Shown here piece by piece: positions 36,965 to 48,241 of a DNA stretch of 64,000 nucleotides. How positions within the stretch are numbered: position 1 is the stretch's first letter; each line of letters opens with the position of its first letter. A model generated the notes under the pieces. The model did no database searches. It had not been told where the DNA came from and saw only the letters and a list, made by a program, of their open reading frames with translations. Position numbers and translations under genes: made by a program. Source of the DNA: Caprella mutica (Eukaryota; Arthropoda; Malacostraca; Amphipoda; Caprellidae). The DNA is taken from NCBI GenBank assembly GCA_947561585.1, contig CANNZV010001064.1, forward strand, positions 264,497 to 328,496. Reading direction: 5' to 3'.

Positions 36965-37437
36965 TTTATCCTCTAAATTGCTACCGCCCTCTAAAGGTAA
37001 CCAGGTGTATCCTCTAAATTGCTACCACCCTCTAAAGGTAACCAGGTGTATCCTCTAAATTGCTACCACCCTCTAAAGGTAACCAGGTGTATCTTCTAAA
37101 TTGCTACCACCTTCTAAAGGTAAAAAGGTGTATCTTCTAAATTGCTACCACCTTCTAAAAGTAACAAGGTGTATCTTCTAAATTGCTACCACCTTCTAAA
37201 GGTAAAAAGGTGTATCTTCTAAATTGCTACCACCCTCTAAAGGTAACCAGGTGTATCCTCTAAATTGCTACCACCCTCTAAAGGTAACCAGGTGTATCTT
37301 CTAAATTGCTAACATCCTCTAAAGGTAACAAGGTGTATCCTCTAAATTGCTAACATCCTCTAAAGGTAACAAGGTGTATCTTCTAAATTGCTAACATCCT
37401 CTAAAGGTAACCAGGTGTATCCTCTAAATTGCTACCA
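36965..37437 (+). repeat. Minisatellite, 41-bp unit, about 11 copies
   Basis: Unit CTCTAAATTGCTACCACCCT followed by CTAAAGGTAACCAGGTGTATC. It leads without a break into the 33-bp array at 37438, sharing CCACCCTCTAAAGGTA. Confidence 0.92.
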
Positions 37438-38629
37438 CCCTCTAAAAGTACCCTCTAATGGCTTCTACCACCCTCTAAAAGTACCCTCTAATGGCTTCTA
37501 CCACCCTCTAAAGGTACCTTCTAATGACCTCTACCACCCTCTAAAGGTACCCTCTAATGACCTCTACCACCCTCTAAAGGTACCCTCTAATGACCTCTAC
37601 CACCCTCTAAAGGTACCCTCTAATGACCTCTACCACCCTCTAAAGGTACCCTCTAATGACCTCTACCACCCTCTAAAGGTACCTTCTAATGACCTCTACC
37701 ACCCTCTAAAGGTACCTTCTAATGACCTCTACCACCCTCTAAAGGTACCCTCTAATGACCTCTACCACCCTCTAAAGGTACCCTCTAATGACCTCTACCA
37801 CCCTCTAAAGGTACCTTCTAATGACCTCTACCACCCTCTAAAGGTACCCTCTAATGACCTCTACCACCCTCTAAAGGTACCCTCTAATGACCTCTACCAC
37901 CCTCTAAAGGTACCCTCTAATGACCTCTACCACCCTCTAAAGGTACCTTCTAATGACCTCTACCACCCTCTAAAGGTACCCTCTAATGACCTCTACCACC
38001 CTCTAAAGGTACCCTCTAATGACCTCTACCACCCTCTAAAGGTACCCTCTAATGACCTCTACCACCCTCTAAAGGTACCCTCTAATGACCTCTACCACCC
38101 TCTAAGGTACCTTCTAATGACCTCTACCACCCTCTAAAGGTACCCTCTAATGACCTCTACCACCCTCTAAAGGTACCCTTCTAATGACCTCTACCACCCT
38201 CTAAAGGTACCCTCTAATGACCTCTACCACCCTCTAAAGGTACCCTCTAATGACCTCTACCACCCTCTAAAGGTACCTTCTAATGACCTCTACCACCCTC
38301 TAAAGGTACCCTCTAATGACCTCTACCACCCTCTAAAGGTACCTTCTAATGACCTCTACCACCCTCTAAAGGTACCCTCTAATGACCTCTACNNNNNNNN
38401 NNNNNNNNNNNNNNNNNNNNNNNNNNNNNNNNNNNNNNNNNNNNNNNNNNNNNNNNNNNNNNNNNNNNNNNNNNNNNNNNNNNNNNNNNNNNNNNNNNNN
38501 NNNNNNNNNNNNNNNNNNNNNNNNNNNNNNNNNNNNNNNTCTAATGACCCCTACCACCCTCTAAAGGTTCCTTCTAATGACCCTTACCACCCTCTGAAGG
38601 TACCCTCTAATGACCTCTCCCACCCCTCT
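37438..38629 (+). repeat. Minisatellite, 33-bp unit, about 36 copies, with sequence gap
   Basis: Unit CTCTACCACCCTCTAAAGGT plus ACCCTCTAATGAC. An 11-residue repeat frame (YHPLKVPSNDL, 37388-38137) begins at a TTG and has no context of a gene. The copies beyond the gap are more diverged. Confidence 0.94.
38393..38539. other. Assembly gap of 147 unresolved bases
   Basis: A run of N inside the 33-bp minisatellite. True array length at this point is unknown. Confidence 1.
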
Positions 38630-39980
38630 CTTCATTTGGTGACTATAAGGTAGACTGACAATCTGTTGCCAGACAATGACTTTAGCCCTAGAATCTATAG
38701 TCCCTCATCACTATCTAACGACTTCAGGAGACAAAGTTGATGTATCTCATCTGTTTGGCCACTTGATGGGCATCACTTTGATGGAATATAGTTGATGGAG
38801 AGAGGAAATTGGTCTGCGCTACATCACTATAGTCATCATCATCATCATTGGCCTATATAAGGAATCACGTTTCAGTTGAGTGACGTTTGTATCAGGTATG
38901 AATCGGTGTTTATTTTTGTTATTAGGTTCAAAATTGAATAAATAATATTTCAATTGAGGTTATAAATATTCTTCTACAGAATATTAAATTCGTTGTTAAA
39001 TTTCTATTTATTTTTGAATAAAGATGATATGGAAATTTATAGAATCATACAGTTTTTGTAATACCTTTTTTATATCTTCAATTCAGAATCAGAACAGACT
39101 GCTAGTACCAAGCTGGAGTTCATTTGAAGGGAATTCCTACTTACATTTTGCCAAAAAGCTATTCTCTACGCTACATTAACTGGCTTACATAAACGACCAT
39201 CGCAGGTAGTATTAAAGAGATATTAGATGGAACATTCTGGTAGCCCCCTTATAGGTAACCGAAAATAGAAAACTCAGCCAATGTAGTTAAACAGAGTCTA
39301 CAATTAATCAAGTAGGAATTTCCAGCGAGCGCTCTACCTTTTCGAAATGACGTTATTGAGACTCCGAATTGGTCGCCATTGGGTCTATTTGTCAAACTGA
39401 TTAGCAACAAAGATTCAAACATGGAATTGAAACTGAGCTCTTATGTCCCTTCCTGTGGATGCCTGACGTATAACGAGAGGCAAGATATCGTACTTTCAAT
39501 GTTTGAACTGCATGTATTCAGCACTATATTGGCTTAAAAATTGAACCTGTACTTCAAAATTATTATACAATTTTACTATTTCTAAAACTATCTTATCAAT
39601 TATTTCGTCGAAAAAAATCTTATGAACATATTTTTCAATTTTTTTTTTTTTCAACAATTTGTGAATTTTCAATTTTTTTATTCATCAAAATTTGTTTTCC
39701 GGAAAAAAATATTTCCGATTACCCCAAAAATTACCGAATACTATTTCTCTCCATCTCAAATACTCTCAATTGATTACTTTCGATCGTAGAATTCGGAATA
39801 TAGAAATATCACGTAAGGAGTCCCTGAAAGTATATGATAAATATCGTAGATGAATAGGCTTCTCATCATCGGTGAGTAGAATTAAACTTGGGGCTGGCCG
39901 ATAGAACTTTATTCGAAAACCGATGCTACTTTTATAACTACAAGATGGAGTATTTACAGATTTTAAGAATTTATCAATAT
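38630..39980. other. Unique sequence after the 33-bp array
   Basis: No gene recognised. A (TCA)n-like tract lies at 38830-38847. Confidence 0.5.
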
Positions 39981-40116
39981 AGGGTACATTCCGATTTATC
40001 GGACGGTTTCACATTTTCGATCATACTGTAGAACAACGAGTTAGATTATAATTATTACATAGTATATATTTTGATAATCGATAATGTGAAACCGTACGAT
40101 AACTCGGAACTTACTC
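39981..40116. mobile_element. MITE family A, copy 5 (short)
   Basis: Ends AGGGTACATTCCGATTTATC and CGATAACTCGGAACTTACTC, with TTTCACATTTTCGATCAT mirrored by ATCGATAATGTGAAAC. The centre is short AT-rich sequence. Confidence 0.75.
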
Positions 40117-40605
40117 TATATTCCATAGATTTGTTAATAGTTTATAATATATTAATTAGAGATACAATGCTAAATTACACTAAAGGAGTATACAAAATTA
40201 ACTGTACTCATCTGATAATTAATTAAATAAATTGAACAGCTTCGGTAACAAAAACAAGTAATAAAACTAGCAAACGCATTTCATCAAGAAAAAGAAACTA
40301 ACTTACAATAATACATTTAATTTAATTAACTAAGCCACTTCATTTGAATTCTCTACCGTTTGTACAATCTGTATCATAATAATAAAACAATAAAGATTAT
40401 ATTATTTAATTAACCAAGCCGAGTCATGAATAGGCATTATAAATAATATTAATTAAGATGAACAAAGGCAGCGTGGATAAATATATAAAGAGAGCTTTAG
40501 CATCTCCATTCATTTCTGCAATTATTATTCTCTTAATTGACGAGTCTTTCTTCCATCTTTACATTAATGGTAATTATATTAGTGGGTAGTAGTCTATCCA
40601 GTCAG

Positions 40606-40916
40606 AAAGTTAAGGTGGGGCCATAGAAGATTAAAATAGGAAGTTATGGTGGGGCCATCGAAGCTTTAGAGAGAAAGTTATGGTGTGGCCATAGAAGATT
40701 GAGAGGGGAAGTTATGGTTGGGCCATAGAAGATTAAGAGGGAAAGTTATGGTTGGTCCATAGAAGATTAAGAGGGGAAGTTATGGTTGGTCCATAGAAGA
40801 TTAAGAAGGGAAGTTATGGTGGGGCCATAGAAGATTAAGAAGGGAGGTTATGGTTGGTCCATAGAAGATTAAGAGGGGAAGTTATGGTTGGTCCATAGAA
40901 GATTAAGAGGAGAAAC
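40606..40916 (+). repeat. Minisatellite, 34-bp unit, about 9 copies
   Basis: Unit GAAGTTATGGTTGGTCCATA followed by GAAGATTAAGAGGG; earlier copies have GGTGGGGCCATA. Single relatives occur inverted near 47408-47447 and around 47143-47195. Confidence 0.9.
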
Positions 40917-41075
40917 TTAGTCTGGGTATTATCAGGTATCCATCATAGATATAAAAATGTATTTAAATTATAACAAATTTGATGCATTTATTGTTCGAAA
41001 AATATTTAAGTAAAACTATCAAAATAAACAATTCTGATAGTTATATTTCATTAATGTAGAAAATTATTACACTAT

Positions 41076-41213
41076 AGGGTGAGTTACGAATTACAGGTCG
41101 ATTCCACATTTGCGATAATATAAAAAAAATTAATAATTGTTATTCAATTGTTATATCATTTTTTCTTATATTCTCGAACATGTGAAACGGACCAATAATT
41201 CATAACTCACCCT
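41076..41213. mobile_element. MITE family A, copy 6 (short)
   Basis: Ends AGGGTGAGTTACGAATTACA and CAATAATTCATAACTCACCC. Inner arms are TTCCACATTTGCGATAAT and ATTCTCGAACATGTGAAA. The centre is simple AT sequence. Confidence 0.8.
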
Positions 41214-41557
41214 AAGATTAATTTCGGCCAAACGATAATACTGGTATAAATATATTTATAAAGGCACTCCATTTAGTGCCTTATTTTCCCATAATTTTAG
41301 CTAAAGAAGAAGCAATTTCTCCCCAAATCTAAAGTTTGAAGGAAACAGGAAGCGACGGACAGACGGAAAAAGTAGACGGACATGAAGCAGACACGCAAGG
41401 AACAGCTCAAACATGTGTGTTGTTGCATGCTCCTATAAACAAGCTGAGGTGGATCCAACGGACGCCAAAAAAGAAATTACAAGCTTCCATTTTGTTAGTT
41501 CCATTACGGAGAGTACGTGAAGCTTAACAGTATTTCCAGCCTGTGAAATATTGATAT

Positions 41558-41761
41558 CGGGTAAATTACGAATGATCGGTCAGTTTCGTATCTTCGGTCA
41601 TATAAGAAAAAACAATATTATATTGTTGTTCAATTGATATTTAAGTTGGTATCCATGATACCTGCAGGTATCATGGATACCAACTAAAATAACAATTATA
41701 ATATCGTTATTTCTTATATGACCGAAGATGTGAAACTGACCGATAATTCGTTATTTACCCT
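41558..41761. mobile_element. MITE family A, copy 7 (42-bp palindrome core)
   Basis: Arms CGGGTAAATTACGAATGATC...CTTCGGTCATATAAGAAAAA are mirrored by TTTCTTATATGACCGAAG...CGTTATTTACCC. The centre at 41644-41685 is a perfect 42-bp palindrome reading AGTTGGTATCCATGATACC up to its axis in CCTGCAGG. This is the same core as in family B. Confidence 0.88.
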
Positions 41762-42453
41762 ACTGCAATCAATATAGTTAATAAATAGAATCAACAAATG
41801 ATGTGAATTTGATGGACTGTTGAATGGAAGAATAAATAGTTTCCAAAAATATGAAATGATTACGTGGTGTTAATGAAATTTTCCTTAAGAATTTTGGTTG
41901 TTAATTTTGAAAAATAAAATTGGTTTCCAATATTTTTATTGGGAACTTTTAATTTAAAAAATTATTTAAAAATGATTGTTACTAAAAAATGTCTTCACAA
42001 TTTTTTGTATCAATTTCCTTTCTTATAAAATTAAATAAAATACTTGCATGACCTTACTGACAATCACGGTTTTTATAGAATTTAATATACATCTTATAGG
42101 AATTTATAAATTGAGTTTGTTTGCAAATATTTAGTCTCTGATGAATGAAATAATTTTCTCTGAATGGAACCGATCGACTGGAATAAAAGTTTATGATAAT
42201 ATGAACGATAAGTCTTTATCATAGTTCATACCCAATGGAATAGCCATGTCTTGTCGCAATAGTTATATACATATAGGAACAGTTTAAAGGACGGAATATG
42301 TGTAGCTGTGCTTTCAAACTGGCCATAGGCCAAGATCAATAGGTCTAAATCCTTAAATAGAATAAAATTTTGCTTTCAATACTCTCAGTCATGTATATAG
42401 AGTTAACTTATTAGATGTCATGTATAATATTGTTCTGAAACATCTCTCTAATA

Positions 42454-42643
42454 TAGGCTCAGTTTTGAGCCATCGGATGGTCCCACATTTTCAATCAAGA
42501 AAAAAGTATAGAACCATTTAACTTTTATTTTAATTAGTATCACGGATACCTGCAGGTATCATGGATACTAATTTATAAAATTCAATAATCGAATATTTCC
42601 ACATCGCAAATGTGGAACCGTTCGATAACTCGGAAGCCACCCA
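42454..42643. mobile_element. MITE family A, copy 8 (palindrome core)
   Basis: Diverged arms (GGTCCCACATTTTCAATCA / TCGCAAATGTGGAACCGTTC, GATAACTCGGAAGCCACCC). The core at 42533-42574 is centred on GGATACCTGCAGGTATC. Confidence 0.75.
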
Positions 42644-43639
42644 AATTAAGTCTAGTAACCGATATCTATAATCCATAATGTGCATTGCTTACAAGACTCT
42701 CACTTGTGATGTCAGTCTGTCAAGTCCTTCTAAGATGAGTTCAAGACTTTAGAAGTTGGATGTAATGATGGTGAGGAGGAGGAGGAGGAGGAGCGTTTGA
42801 TGAGGAACCTAAACTTGCGCTGAAGGAGGGGGATTAAGAACAAAGGACTTCAGCTAACGTCTAGTTGGTAAGTTCGTACTAAGTTTGTAGCTGTAGGCCT
42901 TGCTTCTATTCAGGACAAGGGACAATGATGGTCATGATTGATAAATGTATAGGGATATTGCAGATACGAAGATAGCTTCTTGGTGATGTGGCATGTGTGT
43001 TTTATTAGTCATATATGCGTGACTTGGGATGATGATATATGCTTTTTTAGTATTGTTATTCATAGTATTTTTTTCTAATTTATACTAGTTATATTTCCTA
43101 CTACTTTTTTCTTATAGTTTTGACGTTTCTTTTTACAATCATTTTATAAATTTGTTGCATTATTGAAAATCTGAAAACCGACTGAAAAAAACCGACTGTA
43201 CCATTTTATAGTAAGAACACAGTCTAGTTATGCAGTCTCCACAATACCCCTACTATTCTCAGCTGTTTGACCGTGTAATGACTCTAAATATATGACTCCC
43301 AGGACTCACCTATCTCCTATAGTAATTGTAAGCAAGAAAAATGACACTAATAATAACATATAATCCCAGCTGTCCATTAGGGATTATTCCGTAAAAATAA
43401 ATCAGCTTGTAATCTAGAAGCTTATTAGACGTCGTATAGAGACGCTAGGTACTGCCTCCAAAAGAAATTAAACGCAAGATGGGGTATAATGAATAGATCA
43501 AGGTTTTAATTAGACTTCAGGTGCATTGTATTTGTTGATAGTGTCTTCAAGAAGATTTGGATAGCAGTGTGGTCATTTAAATTTTCTTTGTTAACCTTTT
43601 ACGACCTTGTGTAACGAATTAGTCACATAAAAAAACTAT

Positions 43640-43975
43640 ATAACGTGCACTCGGTAGAGCGCATACCTTCACCGCCGGTTTGACCCGTTCTCTCCCAAAA
43701 TCTAACAAAATGGTTCCTGTATATTGACCAATCGCCCCACCAAGTTGCATGCAATATGGTCCAATAGTTTTTTGAGTTATAAATGACAATGACCTTGACC
43801 TTTAATCGGGTCACTCACAAAATTCTATCAGCAGGTCACTGGACATTGACCAATCGTTTCACCAAATTTCAGGCAATTTGGTTGAACTCTTTTTCAGTTA
43901 AGCGAATAACAAGATGATAAATAAATAAATAAATGCAGTGTAAAATATGACCATCTGCCAATTTGCGAAGGTAAT
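43640..43975 (-). repeat. Dispersed repeat F, copy 1 (TGACCTTGACC type)
   Basis: On the minus strand it starts TTATTACCTTCGCAAATTGG and ends GAAGGTATGCGCTCTACCGA. The interior contains CAATCGCCCCACCAAGTTGC and ACAATGACCTTGACCTTTAA. I recall this kind of repeat from several invertebrate genomes but cannot name its class. No protein is encoded; 43623-43814 is a chance frame. Confidence 0.7.
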
Positions 43976-44245
43976 AAAGGACTATACTGTGATAAATTGA
44001 ATGTGTGGAGCCTAGTGACGAATGTGACTATCGCGTCACATGCTAAAAAAAATTCATGAAATTTAAAAACAAAATTAAAATTAATACATATATTAACTAT
44101 TTATTACTAACTAGACACATATAAGTAGTTCATTAAATTTTAACTTTTTAAAAATTAATTCCTGTCGTGAAGGGTTAAAGATGAATAACTAAATAAGATG
44201 ATAGTACTAGAAGTGACAATAGTTTATTGACTGTGTATAGTACCT

Positions 44246-44361
44246 AGGGAAAGTTACGAATTATCGGTCAGTACTACATCTTCGGACATATCAGAAAAAA
44301 ACAATATAAAAATTGTTATTATTACACAGTGCTATCTAATACATTAGCAAACCCGGGTTTG
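44246..44361. mobile_element. MITE family A, left half only (CCCGGG-type core)
   Basis: AGGGAAAGTTACGAATTATC through ATTACACAGTGCTATCTAAT to AACCCGGGTTTG matches the left arm and half core of the copy at 14905. The right half is missing, so this is a centre-truncated element. Confidence 0.8.
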
Positions 44362-44421
44362 AGAAATAATCTTTTTAATATAGAATTTTTAACTATATTT
44401 TCATTAATTCAAATATAAAAT

Positions 44422-44572
44422 AGGGTAAGCTACAAGTTATCGGACAGTTCTATGTTCCCGACCATGTATCTTTTTTTATACTTTTTATAAAATTAAATTG
44501 AGAGATACCATATATTTTTCTTTACATATGATCGAAAACGTGAAACTGTCCGATAACTAGATACGTACCTTA
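44422..44572. mobile_element. MITE family A, copy 10 (diverged)
   Basis: Ends AGGGTAAGCTACAAGTTATC and CGATAACTAGATACGTACCT, with CATGTATC / ACATATGATCGAAAACGTG arms. It lies about 60 bp from the half element at 44246. Confidence 0.7.
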
Positions 44573-44778
44573 TGTGTTATTTTTGCGGTAAATTCAGCAG
44601 TCTAACATAGGTTTGAGTCTATGCAGTCTGCAATTAAGTCTGCGTTTATACCATCGGTCTCAGTGGCAACGAATGCTGAGCTGTCCGAGAATTAGAAGTT
44701 TTGCTTCATTGGACCCCAAACTAACGTTGTTAGTTGCTAAATTGGGGTAATTTAACTTGTACCGACACTGTGTAATTA

Positions 44779-46191
44779 GTGAGTGAAATGAGTGAAAGGA
44801 GTGAAGTGAGTGAGTGAATTGAGTGAGTGAAATGAGTGAAGTGAGTGAGTGAAATGAGTGAAGTGAGTGAGTGAAGTGAGTGAAATGAGTGAGTGATGTG
44901 AGTGAGTGAAATGAGTGAGTGAAGTGAGTTAGTGAAATGAGTGAGTGAAATGAGTGAGTGAGTGAAGTGAGTTAGTGAAATGAGTGAGTGAAATGAGTGA
45001 AATGAGTGAAGTGAGTGAAAGGAGTGAGTGAGTGAAATGTGCGAGTGAGTGAAGTGAGTGAGTGAAGTGAGTGAGTGAAGTGAAATGAGTGAGTGAGTGA
45101 AATGAGTGAGTGAGTGAGTGAGTGAGTGAGTGAGTGAAATGAGTGAGTGAAATGAGTGAGTGAAATGAGTGAGTGAATTGAGTGAGTGAATTGAGTGAGT
45201 GAAATGAGTGAGTGAAGTGGGTGAGTGAAGTGAGTGAGTGAGTGAGTGAGTGAGTGAGTGAGTGAGTGAAATGAAAGAGTGAAGTGAGTGAGTGAAGTGA
45301 GTGAGTGAAGTGAGTGAGTGAAGTGAGTGAAATGAGTGAGTGAAATGAGTGAGTGAAATGAGTGAGTGAAATGAGTGAGTGAAGTGAGTGAGTGAAGTGA
45401 GTGAGTGAAGTGAGTGAAATGAGTGAGTGAAATGAGTGAGTGTAGTGAGTGAAATGAGTGAGTGAAATGAGTGAGTGAAATGAGTGAGTGAAGTGAGTGA
45501 GTGAAGTGAGTGAAGTGAGTGAGTGAAGTGAGTGAAGTGAGTGAAGTGAGTGAAGTGAGTGAAGTGAGTGAAGTGAGTGAAGTGAGTGAAGTGAGTGAAG
45601 TGAGTGAAGTGAGTGAAGTGAGTGAAGTGAGTGAAGTGAGTGAAGTGAGTGAAGTGAGTGAAATGAGTGAAATGAGTGAGTGAAATGAGTGAGTGAAGTG
45701 AGTGAGTGAAGTGAGTGAAATGAGTGAGTGAAGTGAGTGAAATGAGTGAGTGAAGTGAGTGAACTGAGTGAGTGAAGTGAGTGAAATGAGTGAAATGAGT
45801 GAGTGAAATGAGTGAGTGAAATGAGTGAAATGAGTGAGTGAAGTGAGTGAAATGAGTGAGTGAAGTGAGTGAAATGAGTGAATAAAATGAGAGAGTGAAG
45901 TGAGTGAAATGAGTGAATAAAATGAGTGAGTGAAGTGAGTGAATAAAATGAGTGAGTGAAGTGAGTGAAATGAGTGAAGTGAGTGAAATGAGTGAAGTGA
46001 GTGAAATGAGTGAATAAAATGAGTGAATAAAATGAGTGAGTGAAGTGAGTGAAATGAGTGAATAAAATGAGTGAGTGAAGTGAGTGAAATGAGTGAATAA
46101 AATGAGTGAGTGAAGTGAGTGAAATGAGTGAATAAAATGAGTGAGTGAAGTGAGTGAAATGAGTGAATAAAATGAGTGAGTGAAGTGAGTG
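44779..46191 (+). repeat. Long GAGTGA-type satellite-like array, 1.4 kb
   Basis: Built from GAGT, GAAAT and GAAGT steps (GAGTGAGTGAAATGAGTGAA and similar). Higher-order blocks are visible, for example a pure GTGAAGTGA tract at about 45500-45660 and ATAAAATGAGTGAGTGAAGT repeats at 45890-46190. Minus-strand frames of 492 and 427 residues are artefacts of the composition. Confidence 0.93.
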
Positions 46192-46526
46192 AGAAGTGTA
46201 ACTTTCAATCACTAATAATGAAATATATTTAAATGATATCCTCTTTTAATTTCAATATAGATTCTTAATATTACCTTCAATAGAATTAATTGAAAGTTAC
46301 ATTCTCACTGCATATATCGTTACCTTTCTTCAATACTCTCAGTAATGTGACTATAAAATTTTTGTAAATAGATATGTTTGTTCAGACTCTTAGATAGATA
46401 GCCCTATTCACAAAAAACACACAATTCATTTTTAATAAGCTAGGTACAGATAGTTCTTTTTTAACAATCTAAAAATATTTAATTAATTAAATACATTTTC
46501 ATTTTATCGCAAAATATTTTCTACAT

Positions 46527-46672
46527 AGGGTAAACTACGAATTATTGGTCAGTTTCACATCTTCGATCATGTAAGAAAAAACTATATAATAACAAAAAAA
46601 AATAATAATCATTAAATTTTTTTTTTATATGACCGAAGATGTGGAACTGACCGATGATACGTAACTTGCCCT
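46527..46672. mobile_element. MITE family A, copy 11 (short)
   Basis: Ends AGGGTAAACTACGAATTATT and CGATGATACGTAACTTGCCC. Inner arms are TTTCACATCTTCGATCATG and TATGACCGAAGATGTGGAA. The centre is an A/T run without a special core. Confidence 0.85.
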
Positions 46673-46703
46673 ATTTCAAATTACCTCAAAGTAATTACTG
46701 CAG

Positions 46704-46727
46704 GTGCATAGAGAGAGAGAGAGAGAG
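46704..46727 (+). repeat. (GA)n microsatellite
   Basis: An uninterrupted GAGAGAGAGAGAGAGAGA tract. Confidence 0.85.
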
Positions 46728-46863
46728 ACAGACTGCATTTTCCAATGCATATTCATTAATTGCAACACTAGGAGTTAAGATTAGAGACGTTTGTTGGGCC
46801 ATGAAGTCCTTACTTATGTGGCCCATTAAATTCAAATCTGCCTGGAAAGCTAACCATCAAACC

Positions 46864-47060
46864 CTCTATTACCCTGGTCATTACCCTGGTCATTACCCTG
46901 GTCATTAAACCCTGAAGAGAATATTAATGGCTGACTTAAGTGTCCCTGAATTGGAGCTGTTGTGTGGGTTGTTTTAACCAACATTGTGTAGGTTGTTTTA
47001 ACCAACATTGTGTTGGTTGGGGAACAGGCAATATGGTTGTTTTAACCAACATTGTGTGTT
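46864..47060 (+). repeat. Two short tandem repeats
   Basis: Three full copies of ATTACCCTGGTC at 46867-46906, and three diverged copies of GTTGTTTTAACCAACATTGTG at about 46967-47060. Confidence 0.75.
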
Positions 47061-48032
47061 GACATCCGGGTCTGTATGATAAAAATGTGAGTCAAATTGA
47101 TCCACAGGACTAACTACTAAAATATTATGCCACATAAATATGGTGGGGCCATAACTCATAATCTTCTAATTCCACCATAAACTTTCTTCCTTGATAACAA
47201 TGCCCTGAATAATTTTCTACGAGAAATTTTTTTTCTGAATTAAAAAAAAGTATCCTATATATAAGATAGAACTTGAAATTTTTAAAACTATCAATAAAAA
47301 CTAGACTATCGATTATCCAATTAATTTAAATTAAATTAAAAAAAAATTATTTCATTCGTAAAATAAAATTCCGTATTCAACTCTGAACAAATTAGTCAGG
47401 AGGTGGACGCCTTAATCTTCTATATTCCCCACCATAACTTTCCCTCTGTGTATTTCCAGTATTTGATGACAAAATGTTAAACAAGATGAAGGGTTAAGCA
47501 GAGTGTTGGACCAAAGTTTCGAAACTAACAAATCTGTCGCATCCATCATAAAGATGAAGGTAAATAAAGCCGCTAGTTTCAGAAGTGATAACAAGTGCAA
47601 AACAAATAAACTTACACCAGTCGATATATACTGATGGCTTTTGAAGAGAAGGCCCAAAGATGTACGCTTTCGAATGAACTTTGGCTAGGGCAATAAAGAT
47701 TATTATTTATGAACCATTATGGCAAAGTTTATATTGCTCATTACATTTAATGCCCCCTAAGAGCTTTATGACGTATGGGACACTGGCTAGAAAATTTCGC
47801 ATTTCTGATATGTGGATTGTGATAGTCCTTTTTTTAGAAGATTCACTTTTTCGAATTGTCCTTCGAAACTCACAAGAATCAACTTTAACTATTTTCAATC
47901 AGAAAAAGTACAAGGAAATGAACTGAAATTATTTTCTATGGTACTCTGATTATATTCATCTACTACTGCCTGGGTGGTACTCGTAACACTGAAAACATCC
48001 ATACCCTACCTTTTCATTCTCAATGGTCACAC
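47061..48032. other. Unique sequence with inverted monomers of the 34-bp unit
   Basis: 47143-47195 and 47408-47447 match the array at 40606-40916 (TGGTGGGGCCATAAC; CTTAATCTTCTATATTCCCC). Frames at 47412, 47681 and 47707 are not recognisable. Confidence 0.5.
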
Positions 48033-48241
48033 TTTGGACCCTATTTTTTGAAGATCTGGCTATAGTTTCAGTTACTGCTAATTCAAAATATTATTTGAAG
48101 ATGTTCCATGATTATTTTCGCTCCATCACAACGAACATCATTGAAGAAATCAACAGAATTGATTGTGCAGCACTACAGCGAGTCATCACTGAGAAGAAAT
48201 TGCGAGTCAACCTGACTCACCGCTTGAGTCTAGGCTCCTAA
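48033..48241 (+). pseudogene. Internally deleted relic of a DUF4817-type mariner-like transposase
   Basis: The plus-strand frame has VTLWTLFFEDLAIVSVTANS, then YYLKMFHDYFRSI, and then IIEEINRIDCAALQRVITEK. In the family, VT-W is followed by PYFFED....VTV-S-RY--ML--F--P, and much later by IREEI--I----L-RVM--. Here these blocks are fused, so the part carrying the second and third catalytic acids is deleted. It is non-functional, and the same family is represented by its N-terminus at 27176. Confidence 0.55.

Noticed and set aside
37388..38137. 249-residue frame with an 11-residue repeat
   Set aside because: It is the 33-bp unit read in frame, starts at TTG, and is interrupted by a one-base unit change near 38100.
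38850..38905. TATATAAGG followed by TCAGTT as a core promoter, and TCAG|GTATG as a splice donor
   Set aside because: TATA-to-initiator spacing (about 20 bp) is too short, and no coding exon lies nearby.
44730..46208. Minus-strand frames of 492 and 427 residues
   Set aside because: Pure products of the GAGTGA array; the longer one starts at a TTG, and all phases lack stops.
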